DNA of 64,000 nt from Arcticibacterium sp047623945 (GTDB lineage Bacteria; Bacteroidota; Bacteroidia; Cytophagales; Spirosomataceae): contig JBLHOT010000007.1 in the NCBI GenBank assembly GCA_047623945.1, positions 1 to 64,000 on the forward strand. Direction: 5' to 3'. The first letter of the stretch is position 1. Each line of letters starts with the position of its first letter. This document shows, piece after piece, positions 27,476-36,713 of the stretch. A program made the translations under genes and the position numbers. Below the pieces are notes generated by a model. It ran no database searches. It worked only from the letters and a program-made list of their open reading frames with translations, and was not told the DNA's origin.

Positions 27476-28619
27476 ACCATTGATTCCAAATAGCCTTCAA
27501 AAATGGCCAAGGTTTCACAGAGTTCATGATTCTGAAATCATCCCAAAGTGTACTCTCACCATCCAAAAAACGGAAGACACGGTCAATGGGATTGTTAGCA
27601 TAAATATCTGCGAATATTTCCGGCATTATGTGATTCCTTTTCTCTAGAATATCCAATAGCAAGGTATCGAAAAGTCGATATCGTTTCTTGATTAATCCTT
27701 TGGATGGTAAGTCTTCGGCTTTAATATTATTAATAACTTTTTTGACATAATTACCTGTTCTTTTGAAGGCATATCCCGTGGAGCCTCTCACCCAGCCTCC
27801 TGCAGTTCCTATTTTCGTTAAGGAGTTAGTATTTAGCACTTCAAATTTGAAATTACTCATAGGAATCACCCCAATTTCTTCCTCCAAAGTATCATAGCTA
27901 TCTTTTGAGACGTACGTATCAATATACCTGTCTAGCATCTCATCATAGACTTTTTCTACCACTGTGTCCTTAGTGAAAAAAGTATACTCGATCATGGCCT
28001 CGTATTCATTTTTGGGCAGCACATAAACAAAACTCGTTGTATTTTTCCAAGGCATTCTGAAATCCATAATAGTGAATTCGTCTACCTTAAAAACAGGTTT
28101 TTTGAACCGCACAATACGACCTTTGAAATGTTGAAGAATTCTTATCTTTCCATCCATTTCATTTAGAAAAGCTTTGTCAATTCTGCTATCAAAACAATGG
28201 CCGGAATTATAACTTTCAGAAGCAGTTTGGAGTTCTACTCCTCCATCCATTTCAGAAGTTTTAACTACCTCCTCACCTATCCATAGAATATTCCCTTTTT
28301 GACTTAAAACGGTTTTTGCCTGATTATAAAAATCAATGCTTCTAAGCGTCTTATAACGATATGGTGCAGTAGAAATAGAAAGCGTCTTACTAGAAGAGAA
28401 AAAATTAGCAAGACTCCAGGAATTCACCAAATGATTATCCCACTCGCCCGCACCTATTTCCCAATAAGACCATGTTCTGTCATTTTTATTCTTGGGCTCG
28501 GGGTCGAATAGCACAATTTTTTTGTCGTCAAAATAGCTATCCTTTGCCATACCCATGGCAAGCTGCAGCCCAGCAGAGCCTGCTCCTATGATGGTGAAAT
28601 CAACTTTGATGATAGCCAT
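27462..28619 (-). CDS. crtY: Lycopene beta-cyclase (CrtY/CrtL type)
   Basis: A 385-residue flavin-dependent lycopene cyclase. It opens with the dinucleotide-binding motif FTIIGAGSAGLQLAMGMAK. Further signatures are DRTWSYWE near residue 50, the FDSR segment, FRMPWKNTTSFVYVLP near residue 190, MIEYTFF and GTAGGWVRGSTGYAFKR near residue 275. It converts linear ends of lycopene-type carotenoids to beta-rings. It overlaps the upstream cruF-like gene by 20 bases, and the operon order is crtD-cruF-crtY. The 3' end overlaps the convergent crtA-like gene by 14 bases, which could cause transcriptional interference. Confidence 0.9.
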   Translation of the reverse strand: MAIIKVDFTIIGAGSAGLQLAMGMAKDSYFDDKKIVLFDPEPKNKNDRTWSYWEIGAGEWDNHLVNSWSLANFFSSSKTLSISTAPYRYKTLRSIDFYNQAKTVLSQKGNILWIGEEVVKTSEMDGGVELQTASESYNSGHCFDSRIDKAFLNEMDGKIRILQHFKGRIVRFKKPVFKVDEFTIMDFRMPWKNTTSFVYVLPKNEYEAMIEYTFFTKDTVVEKVYDEMLDRYIDTYVSKDSYDTLEEEIGVIPMSNFKFEVLNTNSLTKIGTAGGWVRGSTGYAFKRTGNYVKKVINNIKAEDLPSKGLIKKRYRLFDTLLLDILEKRNHIMPEIFADIYANNPIDRVFRFLDGESTLWDDFRIMNSVKPWPFLKAIWNQWFMRN

Positions 28620-29256
28620 AGAAATAAACGAAAAAGACTAATTGGGCCAGATAAATATGAAGTGCTAAGGTAGTATTTCCTTTGATTCTATTCTTTTGAA
28701 AAACAAAGTGTAAGACAAATGCCACGCCAAACCATGTGATGTAATTTCTGAGCGGTGCCGAGCCTTCTTCCCATATCCAGAAATTAAAAATCGGAGCTGT
28801 CACTTCCATGAAAAAGTCTAAGAAAACCATCAAAAATGCTCCAAAAGCCACTTTAAACCAAAAACTTGAGATATACTTATCTGCGAGTGCTCCAGTAACA
28901 AAAGTTAAAAGCATCCAGTTTACCCCAATGAGCCAAGGCACATCAAAGAATTTGGCTCCGAAGTTTTCGCCATATTCATACGCTCCGAAAAGAAAGTCAT
29001 GGTGCACGCCTACCCACTCTATGCCAAAACCCACCATAAAAAAAAGACCAGCGATTGAAGCTTTCTGCTTTGTATTGACTGGAAAAAGCAACAGAAAAAT
29101 AATGGCTACTAAGCTTAAATTCAAAACTGTTTTAGTCACGAACCAATCTTGATAGCCTAAAGTAATGCCAATAAGGCCTGAAATATGAAAAAGCCATATA
29201 AGTCCAATGCCCATATAGGCGGCTTTTTTATTAAGATGGAGGTTTTCAAAAGTCAT
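28600..29256 (-). CDS. cruF: Carotenoid biosynthesis protein, CruF-type 1',2'-hydratase (DUF422)
   Basis: A 218-residue integral membrane protein with about seven hydrophobic segments. The motif GFGIEWVGVHHDFLFGAYEY near residue 77 contains the Glu, His and Asp conserved in DUF422 proteins, and FLDFFMEVTAPIFNFWIWEE near residue 145 is the second family signature. CruF adds water at the 1',2' position of carotenoid ends on the way to myxol or saproxanthin-type pigments. Overlap with crtY and a 13-base gap to the desaturase make a tight operon. Confidence 0.85.
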   Translation of the reverse strand: MTFENLHLNKKAAYMGIGLIWLFHISGLIGITLGYQDWFVTKTVLNLSLVAIIFLLLFPVNTKQKASIAGLFFMVGFGIEWVGVHHDFLFGAYEYGENFGAKFFDVPWLIGVNWMLLTFVTGALADKYISSFWFKVAFGAFLMVFLDFFMEVTAPIFNFWIWEEGSAPLRNYITWFGVAFVLHFVFQKNRIKGNTTLALHIYLAQLVFFVYFYGYHQS

Positions 29257-29269
29257 TTATAGGCTAGGA

Positions 29270-30736
29270 TTAATCTTTTTCAATAATGTCCGAAACAATT
29301 TTAGCTGAAAGCAAACACAGTGGAATGCCACCACCTGGATGCACAGAACCTCCGCAAAAGTAAAGCCCTTTCAATTTACTAGTGAAATTAGGGTGTCTTA
29401 AAAAAGCTGAAAACATAGAATTACTGCTGGCCCCATAAAGCGAACCGCGATGAGATTTAGTTTGTGACTCAATCGTCCGAGGGTCTAAAATGGTCTCTGT
29501 CTTAATCAAAGGAGCAATATCTACCCCAAGAACCTTAGTCAACTTCTTTAAAATATTCGTCTTTGCCTCGGCAATTAAAGTATCCCAATCTTGGTCAAAA
29601 TTGCCAGGTGTGTTTATCATCACAAACCAATTCTCACATCCTTCTGGAGCATCCTCTAATTCCTCTTTGCTCGTGATATTAATATATACTGTGGGGTCAT
29701 CAGATAATGATTTGTCTTCAAAAATACACCTAAACTCTTCTTTATAGGCTTCACTAAAAAAGATATTATGTAAATCTAGCTTTGGAAATTCCTTGGCTAT
29801 GCCCCAGTAAAAAATTAAAGCGGAACTAGAACGCTCCTGTTCTAAAATCTTTACTGGCTGAATGACATCTTTCAGGAGATTTTGATAGCTCGTAAACACA
29901 TCTGCATTAGAAATGACGCTATCCGATTCATAGATTCCTTCAGTGGTTTCCAGCCCTTCTACGCTACCCTTATCATGAAGAATCTTTAGAACGGGCTCAT
30001 TGAATCTGAAACTTACGCCATGCCGAATCGCCAAATCATAAAGTGATGAGGTTATGGACTTCATTCCACCTTTAGGCAAGAAAGTGCCATAGTGCATTTC
30101 TAGATGCGGAATCATAGACATAATCCCCGGCGTCTTATAAGGCGAAGACCCATTATAAGTAGCATATCTATCAAAAAGCTGAATGAGTTTGGGATCCTTA
30201 AAATAGCTAGCATTTACGCCATGTAATGAGCTAAAAACGTCTAGTGCCGTAGATTGAATAAAGGACTTCAGAGTTTCAACAGATAAATAGGTACCCCATT
30301 TATGAAGCGATTTCTCTAAAAAAATATGAGCGGTGAGGTCATATTTCTTCTTATTCTTTGCCAAAAAAGCCTCTAATTCCCCTCTACTTACGTCGAAGGT
30401 TTCTTCAGCAGTTTTCAGAAAAGTAGCTCGATCTTTCTTTACGCTAAAACGAGTGCCATCTTCCCAGAAATAATTGCAGATGGTGTCCTTTTGAATGTAT
30501 TGGAAATGTGTAGTAGGACTTTCTCCTAAAAGGCTGAAAAGTTCATCTACCAAATGAGGCATTGTAAAAAGAGAGGGCCCAGTATCAAAACGATAGCCGT
30601 CTAATTCTAAATTATGAAGCTTTCCGCCAGGATAACTATTAGACTCAAAAACGGTCACTTTGTAACCCTGAGCCCGCATCCTAATGGCTGCAGCCAAACC
30701 TGCTATTCCTGAGCCAATAATAGATACTTCGGGCAT
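29270..30736 (-). CDS. crtD: Carotenoid desaturase of the CrtI/CrtD family, probably CrtD
   Basis: A 488-residue flavin-dependent desaturase. It starts with the FAD-binding motif VSIIGSGIAGLAAAIRMRAQ and ends with the family C-terminal stretch GLYFCGGSVHPGGGIPLCLL. Phytoene desaturase CrtI and 1-hydroxycarotenoid 3,4-desaturase CrtD are close relatives. I favour CrtD because it sits in one operon with the CruF hydratase and the cyclase, and no crtB or crtE is near. The genes for the earlier steps must therefore lie elsewhere. Confidence 0.85.
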   Translation of the reverse strand: MPEVSIIGSGIAGLAAAIRMRAQGYKVTVFESNSYPGGKLHNLELDGYRFDTGPSLFTMPHLVDELFSLLGESPTTHFQYIQKDTICNYFWEDGTRFSVKKDRATFLKTAEETFDVSRGELEAFLAKNKKKYDLTAHIFLEKSLHKWGTYLSVETLKSFIQSTALDVFSSLHGVNASYFKDPKLIQLFDRYATYNGSSPYKTPGIMSMIPHLEMHYGTFLPKGGMKSITSSLYDLAIRHGVSFRFNEPVLKILHDKGSVEGLETTEGIYESDSVISNADVFTSYQNLLKDVIQPVKILEQERSSSALIFYWGIAKEFPKLDLHNIFFSEAYKEEFRCIFEDKSLSDDPTVYINITSKEELEDAPEGCENWFVMINTPGNFDQDWDTLIAEAKTNILKKLTKVLGVDIAPLIKTETILDPRTIESQTKSHRGSLYGASSNSMFSAFLRHPNFTSKLKGLYFCGGSVHPGGGIPLCLLSAKIVSDIIEKD

Positions 30737-30850
30737 TTGTCTAAGCGTTTACCTAAAAGTCGTCACAAAAAAACAATAACCACAAAGTTTATAAGCTTAA
30801 GAATCTGGTGTATTCTTTATTTGACCAGTTTATTATGAAAAACCTGAAAA

Positions 30851-31630
30851 TTATCTTTCAAACATGTCGGCTAAGCCGCCAATAACAGATCCCCCTTCTT
30901 TCTTGGAATTACCTCCCATTGGAGCCAATCTTTGAATTAATCTAGAAATAGGTAAGGACTGAATCCAAACTTTTCCGGAACCAGAAAGCGTAGCTAAAAA
31001 CATCCCTTCTCCACCAAATACCATGGACTTTAGACCACCAGAACGTTGAATATCGAAATCAAGTTGTGGCTCAAAACCTACCACACATCCTGTATCTATC
31101 CGCAGTGTTTCGTTATGGAGCGTACGCTCCATAACCACGCCACCTGAATGTATAAAAGCCAAGCCATCTCCTTGGATTTTTTCTAAAATAAAACCTTCTC
31201 CACCAAAAAGACCGGAGCCAAAACGCTTATTGAAATGAATGGAAATCTTAGTCCCCATGGCAGCACATAAGAAAGCATCTTTCTGTACGATAAGGGTGTT
31301 TTGATGAATCTCAGATAAGTCCACAGCCTTTATTGTGCCTGGATATGGGGCCGCAAAAGCGACTTTTCGCTTTCCCTGCCCACGGTTAGTAAAGTGTGTC
31401 ATAAAAAGCGACTCACCCATAATAACTCTACTTCCTGCCTGAAATATCTTGCCCAAGATACCTTTATCAGCATGGCTGCCATCACCCATTTTGGTTTCAA
31501 ACTGTATGCCGTCTTCCATGAAAAGCATAGTACCGGCTTCAGCAATCACGGTTTCTTGTGGATCTAGCTCTACCTCCACCACTTGGATGTCTTCACCCAA
31601 GATTTTATAATCTATCTCGTGGCTTCTCAT
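30851..31630 (-). CDS. TIGR00266 / AIM24-family protein
   Basis: A 259-residue beta-rich protein of the AIM24/TIGR00266 family. Typical segments are VIAEAGTMLFMEDGIQFETK near residue 28, the Gly-rich SGLFGGEGFILEKIQGDGLA near residue 140 and VFGGEGMFLATLSGSGKVWI near residue 205. The bacterial family has no settled function. The gene overlaps the small upstream ORF by four bases (ATGA), so both are translated together. No signal peptide is present. Confidence 0.9.
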   Translation of the reverse strand: MRSHEIDYKILGEDIQVVEVELDPQETVIAEAGTMLFMEDGIQFETKMGDGSHADKGILGKIFQAGSRVIMGESLFMTHFTNRGQGKRKVAFAAPYPGTIKAVDLSEIHQNTLIVQKDAFLCAAMGTKISIHFNKRFGSGLFGGEGFILEKIQGDGLAFIHSGGVVMERTLHNETLRIDTGCVVGFEPQLDFDIQRSGGLKSMVFGGEGMFLATLSGSGKVWIQSLPISRLIQRLAPMGGNSKKEGGSVIGGLADMFER

Positions 31631-31812
31631 TTCTTAGGCGGGTCTACTTCTTTTAATTTTTTATCGTCTACGTTGTCGTTCAGAAAACTGTTGATTTTCT
31701 CTATGTCATAAGACATCTGAATTTCTCCAAAAGTGTTGATTTTGATATCAAAACCGTCTAAGTCTTTGTGCACTTTCGGCTTATCGTCGTTTAATTCTTT
31801 CTTCTTTCCCAT
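31627..31812 (-). CDS. Small conserved hypothetical protein
   Basis: A 61-residue, highly charged protein (MGKKKELNDDKPKVHKDLDG...) with a central stretch DIKINTFGEIQMSYDIEKIN that looks like a small beta-alpha unit. Its stop overlaps the start of the TIGR00266 gene by four bases. I do not recognise a function. Translational coupling to the neighbour and good codon use support that it is real. Confidence 0.75.
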   Translation of the reverse strand: MGKKKELNDDKPKVHKDLDGFDIKINTFGEIQMSYDIEKINSFLNDNVDDKKLKEVDPPKK

Positions 31813-31851
31813 AATCTTGTTTTGAATAATGTTAAGATAAAAATATAAAAA

Positions 31852-31887
31852 AACTCACCCCCATAACGTAAAATATGATGGTGAGTT
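31852..31887 (-). terminator. Rho-independent terminator of gltX
   Basis: AACTCACC (31852-31859) pairs with GGTGAGTT (31880-31887) across a 20-base loop. On the minus strand the stem runs into a series of T residues. It lies 77 bases past the gltX stop. Confidence 0.8.
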
Positions 31888-31963
31888 CCTTTGATGGATG
31901 AGTGGGAATAAAACTATCCTAAATCCTCCTAAATATTATCCCATTTGAGAAAAAAATTGAATG

Positions 31964-33469
31964 CTATGCACCCAACTTATCCAAAGCCGCCTGAATTCTC
32001 TTAGCGACTTCCGCTTTACCCAGAATTTCTAGCATAAGCATTAAGTCAGGTCCTTTACCTACACCAGTTATGGCCAACCTCAAAGCTTGCATCACCTTTC
32101 CAGGCTTGATTTCTTGAGCTTCCAAACCTTCCCAAAGTGTATGACGAATAGCTTCGGCATTGAAATTAGTTGCATCCATGCCATTGACTAGTTCTATGAT
32201 AGCCGGCAGGCCTTTCTTTGCTAAATCATTCCAAGCCTTCTCTGCTATTTGCTCTTCATAATCCTTTGGAGCTTCAAAAATATAAGGAACAGAAGAGATG
32301 ATTTCTTCAATGAAAACCACACGGTCTTTGTTCAGTTTCACCAAATTGGCTGAAAGATCCTCGTTGTTTAGTTGCTCATTCACTTTGGCCGTCAATAAAG
32401 CATTGTCCATTTCTTTGACATAATGCTGATTAAACCATTTGGCTTTAGCCACATCAAAACGAGCTCCTGACTTATTGATTCTATCTAATGAGAATTCGTC
32501 TATAAGTTCATCTAAACTAAAAATTTCCTGCTCTGTTCCAGGATTCCAGCCAAGTAAGGCCAAGAAGTTTAAAAGAGCTTCTGGCAAATATCCGTCCTCT
32601 CTAAATCCTCTTAAGACTTCTTTGGTTCTCGGATTGGTCCATTGCGTAGGAAAAACAGGAAAATCTCCTAAATCTCCATCCCTTTTACTCAGTTTCCCTG
32701 GCCCTTCTGGTTTTAATAGTAAAGGCAAGTGGGCAAAAGTAGGATGCTGCCATCCGAAAGCTTTGTATAACAATATATGAAGTGGTGCCGACGGTAACCA
32801 CTCCTCACCCCTAATCACATGAGTGATGCCCATTTCATAATCATCCACGATATTGGCCAAATGATAGGTAGGCATGCCGTCAGCTTTGAGTAATACCTTA
32901 TCATCTATGGTAGATGAATGCACCACTACCCAGTCTCTAATGGCGTCTTGAAAGCGAATTTCGTCTTTCATTGGCACTTTCAAGCGTATGACGTAGGGCG
33001 TTCCGCCATCTATCAATTCCTTAGTGGCTTCAGCTCCTAAAGTGATGGAATTCTTCATTTTCATTCGGGTAACCGAATTGTAAGATGGATTATCCACTTT
33101 GGCCTCTTCTAGCTCCTTACGCATTTCAGCCAATTCGTCAGATGTGTCAAAGGCGTAATAAGCTTTCCCAGAATCTATCAACTTCTGAGCATATTTGCTA
33201 TAAATCGCCTTCCTTTCAGATTGACGATAAGGGGCATGAGGGCCTCCAACTTTTAGGCCTTCGTCAAACGTAATTCCAAGCCATTTTAGACTTTCAATAA
33301 TATAACCCTCCGCACCTTCTACATACCTCGCTTGGTCCGTATCTTCAATTCTCAATATGAGCTTTCCGCCATTCTTTTTGGCAAAAAGGTAATTATAAAG
33401 GGCTGTTCTAACACCTCCTATATGAAGAGGGCCTGTAGGACTCGGAGCAAAACGTAAGCGTACTGACAT
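31964..33469 (-). CDS. gltX: Glutamate--tRNA ligase
   Basis: A 501-residue class I aminoacyl-tRNA synthetase that charges tRNA-Glu. The HIGH-type motif is in RLRFAPSPTGPLHIGGVRTA at the N-terminus, and the KMSKS equivalent is KLSKRDGDLGDF near residue 255. The C-terminal helical anticodon-binding domain ends with VMQALRLAITGVGKGPDLML. The frame extends up to 33556, but the extra 29 residues do not belong to the family and a promoter-like element sits inside them, so the start is the ATG at 33469. Single gene with its own terminator. Confidence 0.97.
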   Translation of the reverse strand: MSVRLRFAPSPTGPLHIGGVRTALYNYLFAKKNGGKLILRIEDTDQARYVEGAEGYIIESLKWLGITFDEGLKVGGPHAPYRQSERKAIYSKYAQKLIDSGKAYYAFDTSDELAEMRKELEEAKVDNPSYNSVTRMKMKNSITLGAEATKELIDGGTPYVIRLKVPMKDEIRFQDAIRDWVVVHSSTIDDKVLLKADGMPTYHLANIVDDYEMGITHVIRGEEWLPSAPLHILLYKAFGWQHPTFAHLPLLLKPEGPGKLSKRDGDLGDFPVFPTQWTNPRTKEVLRGFREDGYLPEALLNFLALLGWNPGTEQEIFSLDELIDEFSLDRINKSGARFDVAKAKWFNQHYVKEMDNALLTAKVNEQLNNEDLSANLVKLNKDRVVFIEEIISSVPYIFEAPKDYEEQIAEKAWNDLAKKGLPAIIELVNGMDATNFNAEAIRHTLWEGLEAQEIKPGKVMQALRLAITGVGKGPDLMLMLEILGKAEVAKRIQAALDKLGA

Positions 33470-33495
33470 TGATTTTTCTAAATAAAATTGGGGTG

Positions 33496-33503
33496 CAAAA
33501 GTA
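33496..33503 (-). promoter_or_regulatory. Promoter -7 element of gltX
   Basis: On the minus strand TACTTTTG fits the Bacteroidota -7 consensus TAnnTTTG, 26 bases ahead of the gltX ATG. No good -33 TTG was found at the expected spacing, so the call is moderate. Confidence 0.45.
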
Positions 33504-33678
33504 AGAATTTTAAGAGAAAGAGGAGCGTTTGACGTTTTGATAAATGTTAATTTCAAGATTCTATTTATCGTTCATGGTCCTTTCCGATCAGTCGACCATC
33601 ACTCATTCAGTTCATAATTGTTTCTTATTCCAAACCCCCTTGCTTAAATTGCTGTCAATTCAACCTTAATACGCTAAA

Positions 33679-35118
33679 ATGAAAAAACTGCTTCTGTTGC
33701 TCCCACTTGCATTTTTGTTTCAAAGTGCCACCTCTCTCACTAGCAAGAAAAAACCTAACATCGTTCTAATTTTCATGGACGACATGGGTTATGGTGATTT
33801 AAGCTGTTACGGAGCTTCAACATATCGTACACCAAATATTGACAAACTTGCTATAGACGGCATTCGTTTCACCAATTTCTTGAGTGCTCAAGCCGTTTGT
33901 AGTGCCTCACGAGCAGGACTTATGACAGGTTCCTATCCAAATAGATTAGGTGTCTCTGGAGCATTTTTTCCAGGTGCTGGGGTAGGAATAGCCGATGAAG
34001 AAGTCACTATTGCAGAAATGCTAAAAGAGAAAGGTTACGCCACAGGGATTTTCGGAAAGTGGCACTTAGGCCATGAAAAGCAGTTTTTACCGTTGCAACA
34101 TGGTTTTGATGAATATGTTGGACTTCCTTATTCTAATGATATGTGGCCAGTTTGGTACGACGGAAAGCCCGCAACAGGTACTTTCAAAGAAAAATGGCCT
34201 GCCTTACCACTTTATGACGGAAATGAGGAAATCAAATTAATAGAAACTTTAGAAGACCAAGCCGAACTCACTACACTGTACACAGAAAAAGCGACAGACT
34301 TCATCAAAAGAAATGCCAAGAAGCCGTTCTTCCTATATGTTCCGCATACCATGCCGCATGTGCCTATTGCGGTCTCAGAGAAGTTCACCGGTAAAAGTGG
34401 TGCAGGGCTTTACGGAGACTTAATGATGGAAATAGACTGGTCCATAGGTCAGATAATGGCCGAACTTAAAACACAAGGATTAGAAGAAAACACCTTGGTA
34501 ATTTTTACCAGCGACAATGGTCCATGGCTTAACTATGGTAACCATGCAGGTTCTACAGGAGGACTAAGAGAGGGAAAGGGTGTGAGCTATGAGGGCGGCC
34601 AAAGAGTGCCTGGGATCATGACGTGGAAAGGAACCATTCCATCTGGTCTAGTTTGTAATCAACTAACCTCAACTATTGACATATTCCCTACTTTAGCGGC
34701 GATAACCGATGGTGCACTGCCGAAACATAAAATCGATGGTGTAAACATTTCGGAACTTTTGGAAGGCAATATGGACGCTAAACCAAGAGAGTTTTTTGCT
34801 TATTACTATCGCAAAAACAATCTAGAAGCCGTGAGAAAAGACCATTGGAAACTTGTTCTTCCGCATACAGGCAGAACTTACAGAGGCTTCTTACCTGGGA
34901 ATGATGGCTATCCTGGTCCAAACACAGAACGACATGAAGAACCCTTAGCCCTTTATAACCTCCGCCGTGATGCTGGTGAGGAATATGATGTGCAAAGACT
35001 TTACCCAGAAATAGTCAAAGAACTACAGGCCTATGCAGAAGTCGTCAGAGGAGATTTAGGTGACGACATTACGGAGGCTCAAGGTAGCGGGAGAAGGCCT
35101 TTGGGGAAATTGAGGTAG
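33679..35118 (+). CDS. Exported sulfatase (arylsulfatase family, Cys-type)
   Basis: A 479-residue S1-family sulfatase with signal peptide (MKKLLLLLPLAFLFQSATS). The metal site begins with NIVLIFMDDMGYGDLSCYGA. The formylglycine motif is VCSASRAGLMTGSYPNRLG, with Cys as the residue to be matured and Arg in place. GKWHLGHEKQFLP and TSDNGPWLNYGNHAGSTGG are further active-site blocks. It releases sulfate from a sulfated substrate, probably a polysaccharide or glycan, outside the cytoplasm. Maturation needs a formylglycine-generating enzyme, which is not in this window. It is not part of a SusCD locus. Confidence 0.92.
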   Translation: MKKLLLLLPLAFLFQSATSLTSKKKPNIVLIFMDDMGYGDLSCYGASTYRTPNIDKLAIDGIRFTNFLSAQAVCSASRAGLMTGSYPNRLGVSGAFFPGAGVGIADEEVTIAEMLKEKGYATGIFGKWHLGHEKQFLPLQHGFDEYVGLPYSNDMWPVWYDGKPATGTFKEKWPALPLYDGNEEIKLIETLEDQAELTTLYTEKATDFIKRNAKKPFFLYVPHTMPHVPIAVSEKFTGKSGAGLYGDLMMEIDWSIGQIMAELKTQGLEENTLVIFTSDNGPWLNYGNHAGSTGGLREGKGVSYEGGQRVPGIMTWKGTIPSGLVCNQLTSTIDIFPTLAAITDGALPKHKIDGVNISELLEGNMDAKPREFFAYYYRKNNLEAVRKDHWKLVLPHTGRTYRGFLPGNDGYPGPNTERHEEPLALYNLRRDAGEEYDVQRLYPEIVKELQAYAEVVRGDLGDDITEAQGSGRRPLGKLR

Positions 35119-35358
35119 GATTTAAATAGATATTAGTTTTTAGATATTAGGGGCTTAGAAGAGTGGTCATTTCGAGAGCCTCAATGACAAGAGATACTTC
35201 AATCACTTGACCATAGACTACCGGTGCCTGAGGTACTCGAAGGCACTTTTTGGAGAATGACCTCATTGACTAGATCCAATGTTAAAACACATTTTATTTG
35301 CGTATCACGAACTAATATCCCATATCTAATATTCTAGTATCTAAAGACAACAAACAAG

Positions 35359-36063
35359 ATGAGAACAGCACTTATAACAGGAGGAAGCAAAGGAATAGGT
35401 TACGCCGTGGCCGAAAAACTGATTAATGATGGTATCAAAGTATGTATTACTGCTCGTACAGAGGTAGATGTACTCAAAGCCACAGTTGACCTCAACAAGA
35501 TTAAAGATGGCTATACCATAGGTATGGTATCTGACGTGAAGAGCCTAGACTCTCAAATGGCTGCTGTAAAGTATGTTTTAGATAATTGGGGACAACTAGA
35601 CTACTTCATAGCCAATGCTGGCGTAGGACATTTTGCTCCTATCCAAGACATGACAGCCGAGCAATGGCAAGAAACAATAGACGTGAACCTTACCGGTTTA
35701 TTTTTCTCAGCCAAAGCAAGTTTAGAAGCTCTTAAAGCCACCAAAGGGTACTTTATCACTATATCTAGTTTAGCGGGCACTAATTTCTTTGCTCAAGGAA
35801 CCGCCTACAATGCCTCTAAATTTGGAGCAGTAGGTTTCTCACAAGCTCTGATGTTAGATGTAAGAAATGATGATATCAGAGTAACGACCATTATGCCGGG
35901 TTCTGTTTCTACGTATTTCAATGGGCATACGCCATCTGACACTGATGCATGGAAAATACAACCAGAAGACATAGGTCAAATAGTTTCAGACTTAATTAAA
36001 ATGCCAGCGAGAACACTTCCTTCTAAAATTGAGGTTAGACCTAGTAGGACGGCAAAGAAGTAG
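35359..36063 (+). CDS. Short-chain dehydrogenase/reductase (SDR), classical
   Basis: A 234-residue classical SDR. The cofactor motif is ALITGGSKGIGYAVAEKL. The NAG motif appears in FIANAGVGHFAP, and the catalytic Ser and Tyr-x-x-x-Lys are in SSLAGTNFFAQGTAYNASKF. All key residues are present. Many relatives reduce 3-oxoacyl groups or sugars; the substrate is not predictable here. It stands alone after a 240-base spacer that contains palindromic repeat-like sequence. Confidence 0.9.
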   Translation: MRTALITGGSKGIGYAVAEKLINDGIKVCITARTEVDVLKATVDLNKIKDGYTIGMVSDVKSLDSQMAAVKYVLDNWGQLDYFIANAGVGHFAPIQDMTAEQWQETIDVNLTGLFFSAKASLEALKATKGYFITISSLAGTNFFAQGTAYNASKFGAVGFSQALMLDVRNDDIRVTTIMPGSVSTYFNGHTPSDTDAWKIQPEDIGQIVSDLIKMPARTLPSKIEVRPSRTAKK

Positions 36064-36421
36064 ATTGATAATAGTTTGAGGGGTTTCTGGTTGGTTTAAG
36101 CCTTCTGAGTTCTAAAAGTAAGCCGCTAGGCTCTAACTGACATTTGGCTTCAGTGAGACTGTTCTCGACTTACGATCAAAATGACAATATACTGACTGGG
36201 ATTGGGATTGGAATACTCTAAACAAGGTTTCAAAACAACCAAGTCACGTCGAGAGGTGCGGTCTACGAGCAGAATGAGACATTGTTATCCTACAAGGATT
36301 TTTCCTTTATGAGTCTTTCTCCCATTTTGAGTCTCCAATAGGGACTTAGCAATTTGAGAATATCTTTTAATTTTCAAATCTTTTACACATCTTTAGCGTT
36401 AGTAACGCAATGCGGAAGTAA
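36064..36421. other. Intergenic region with degenerate REP-like palindromic sequence
   Basis: This 358-base stretch holds no gene I can support. Segments around 36150-36200 and 36240-36290 (for example GTCACGTCGAGAGGTGCGG and, on the other strand, GTCATTTTGATCGTAAGTCG) resemble the short dispersed palindromes often seen between Bacteroidota genes. Similar pieces lie at 35160-35270 and 37030-37110. The copies are too diverged to align with confidence by eye. The end of the region holds the higBA operator. Confidence 0.4.
36396..36408. promoter_or_regulatory. Candidate HigA operator palindrome
   Basis: A perfect 13-base palindrome, GCGTTAGTAACGC, lies 14 bases ahead of the higB GTG. Antitoxins of the HigA kind commonly repress their own operon by binding such a site, so autoregulation is likely. 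Confidence 0.55.
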
Positions 36422-36703
36422 GTGATAAAATCCTTTCAAAATAACAATACCGAGAAAATCTGGAAAGGAACACATTCGAATAGACTTCCAAATGAAATAC
36501 ACAACATAGTCCGAAGGAAGTTAAGAATGATGAATAACTCCCAAAATCTAAATGATTTGAGAGTGCCTCCTGCGAATAGATTAGAGCGATTCAAAGGAAA
36601 TATCAAGGAATATTATAGCATTAGAATTAACAATCAATGGAGGATAATCTTTATTTGGGAAAACGATAATGCTTACGAGGTTGAAATAATTAATTACCCT
36701 TAA
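36422..36703 (+). CDS. higB: HigB-type toxin of a type II toxin-antitoxin system (RelE/ParE fold)
   Basis: A 93-residue protein starting at GTG (MIKSFQNNNTEKIWKGTHSN). The RelE/HigB mRNA-interferase pattern is NLNDLRVPPANRLERFKGNI, then YYSIRINNQWRIIFIWENDN. The arginines and the final aromatic residues match HigB toxins, which cut ribosome-bound mRNA. The toxin gene comes first and the antitoxin follows 10 bases later, which is the typical inverted order of higBA. A palindrome immediately upstream fits autoregulation. Confidence 0.92.
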   Translation: MIKSFQNNNTEKIWKGTHSNRLPNEIHNIVRRKLRMMNNSQNLNDLRVPPANRLERFKGNIKEYYSIRINNQWRIIFIWENDNAYEVEIINYP

Positions 36704-36713
36704 AGTTGAAAAA

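Noticed and set aside
33470..33556. Extended N-terminus of GltX
   Set aside because: The extra 29 residues do not match the family start, and a promoter-like element lies within this stretch.
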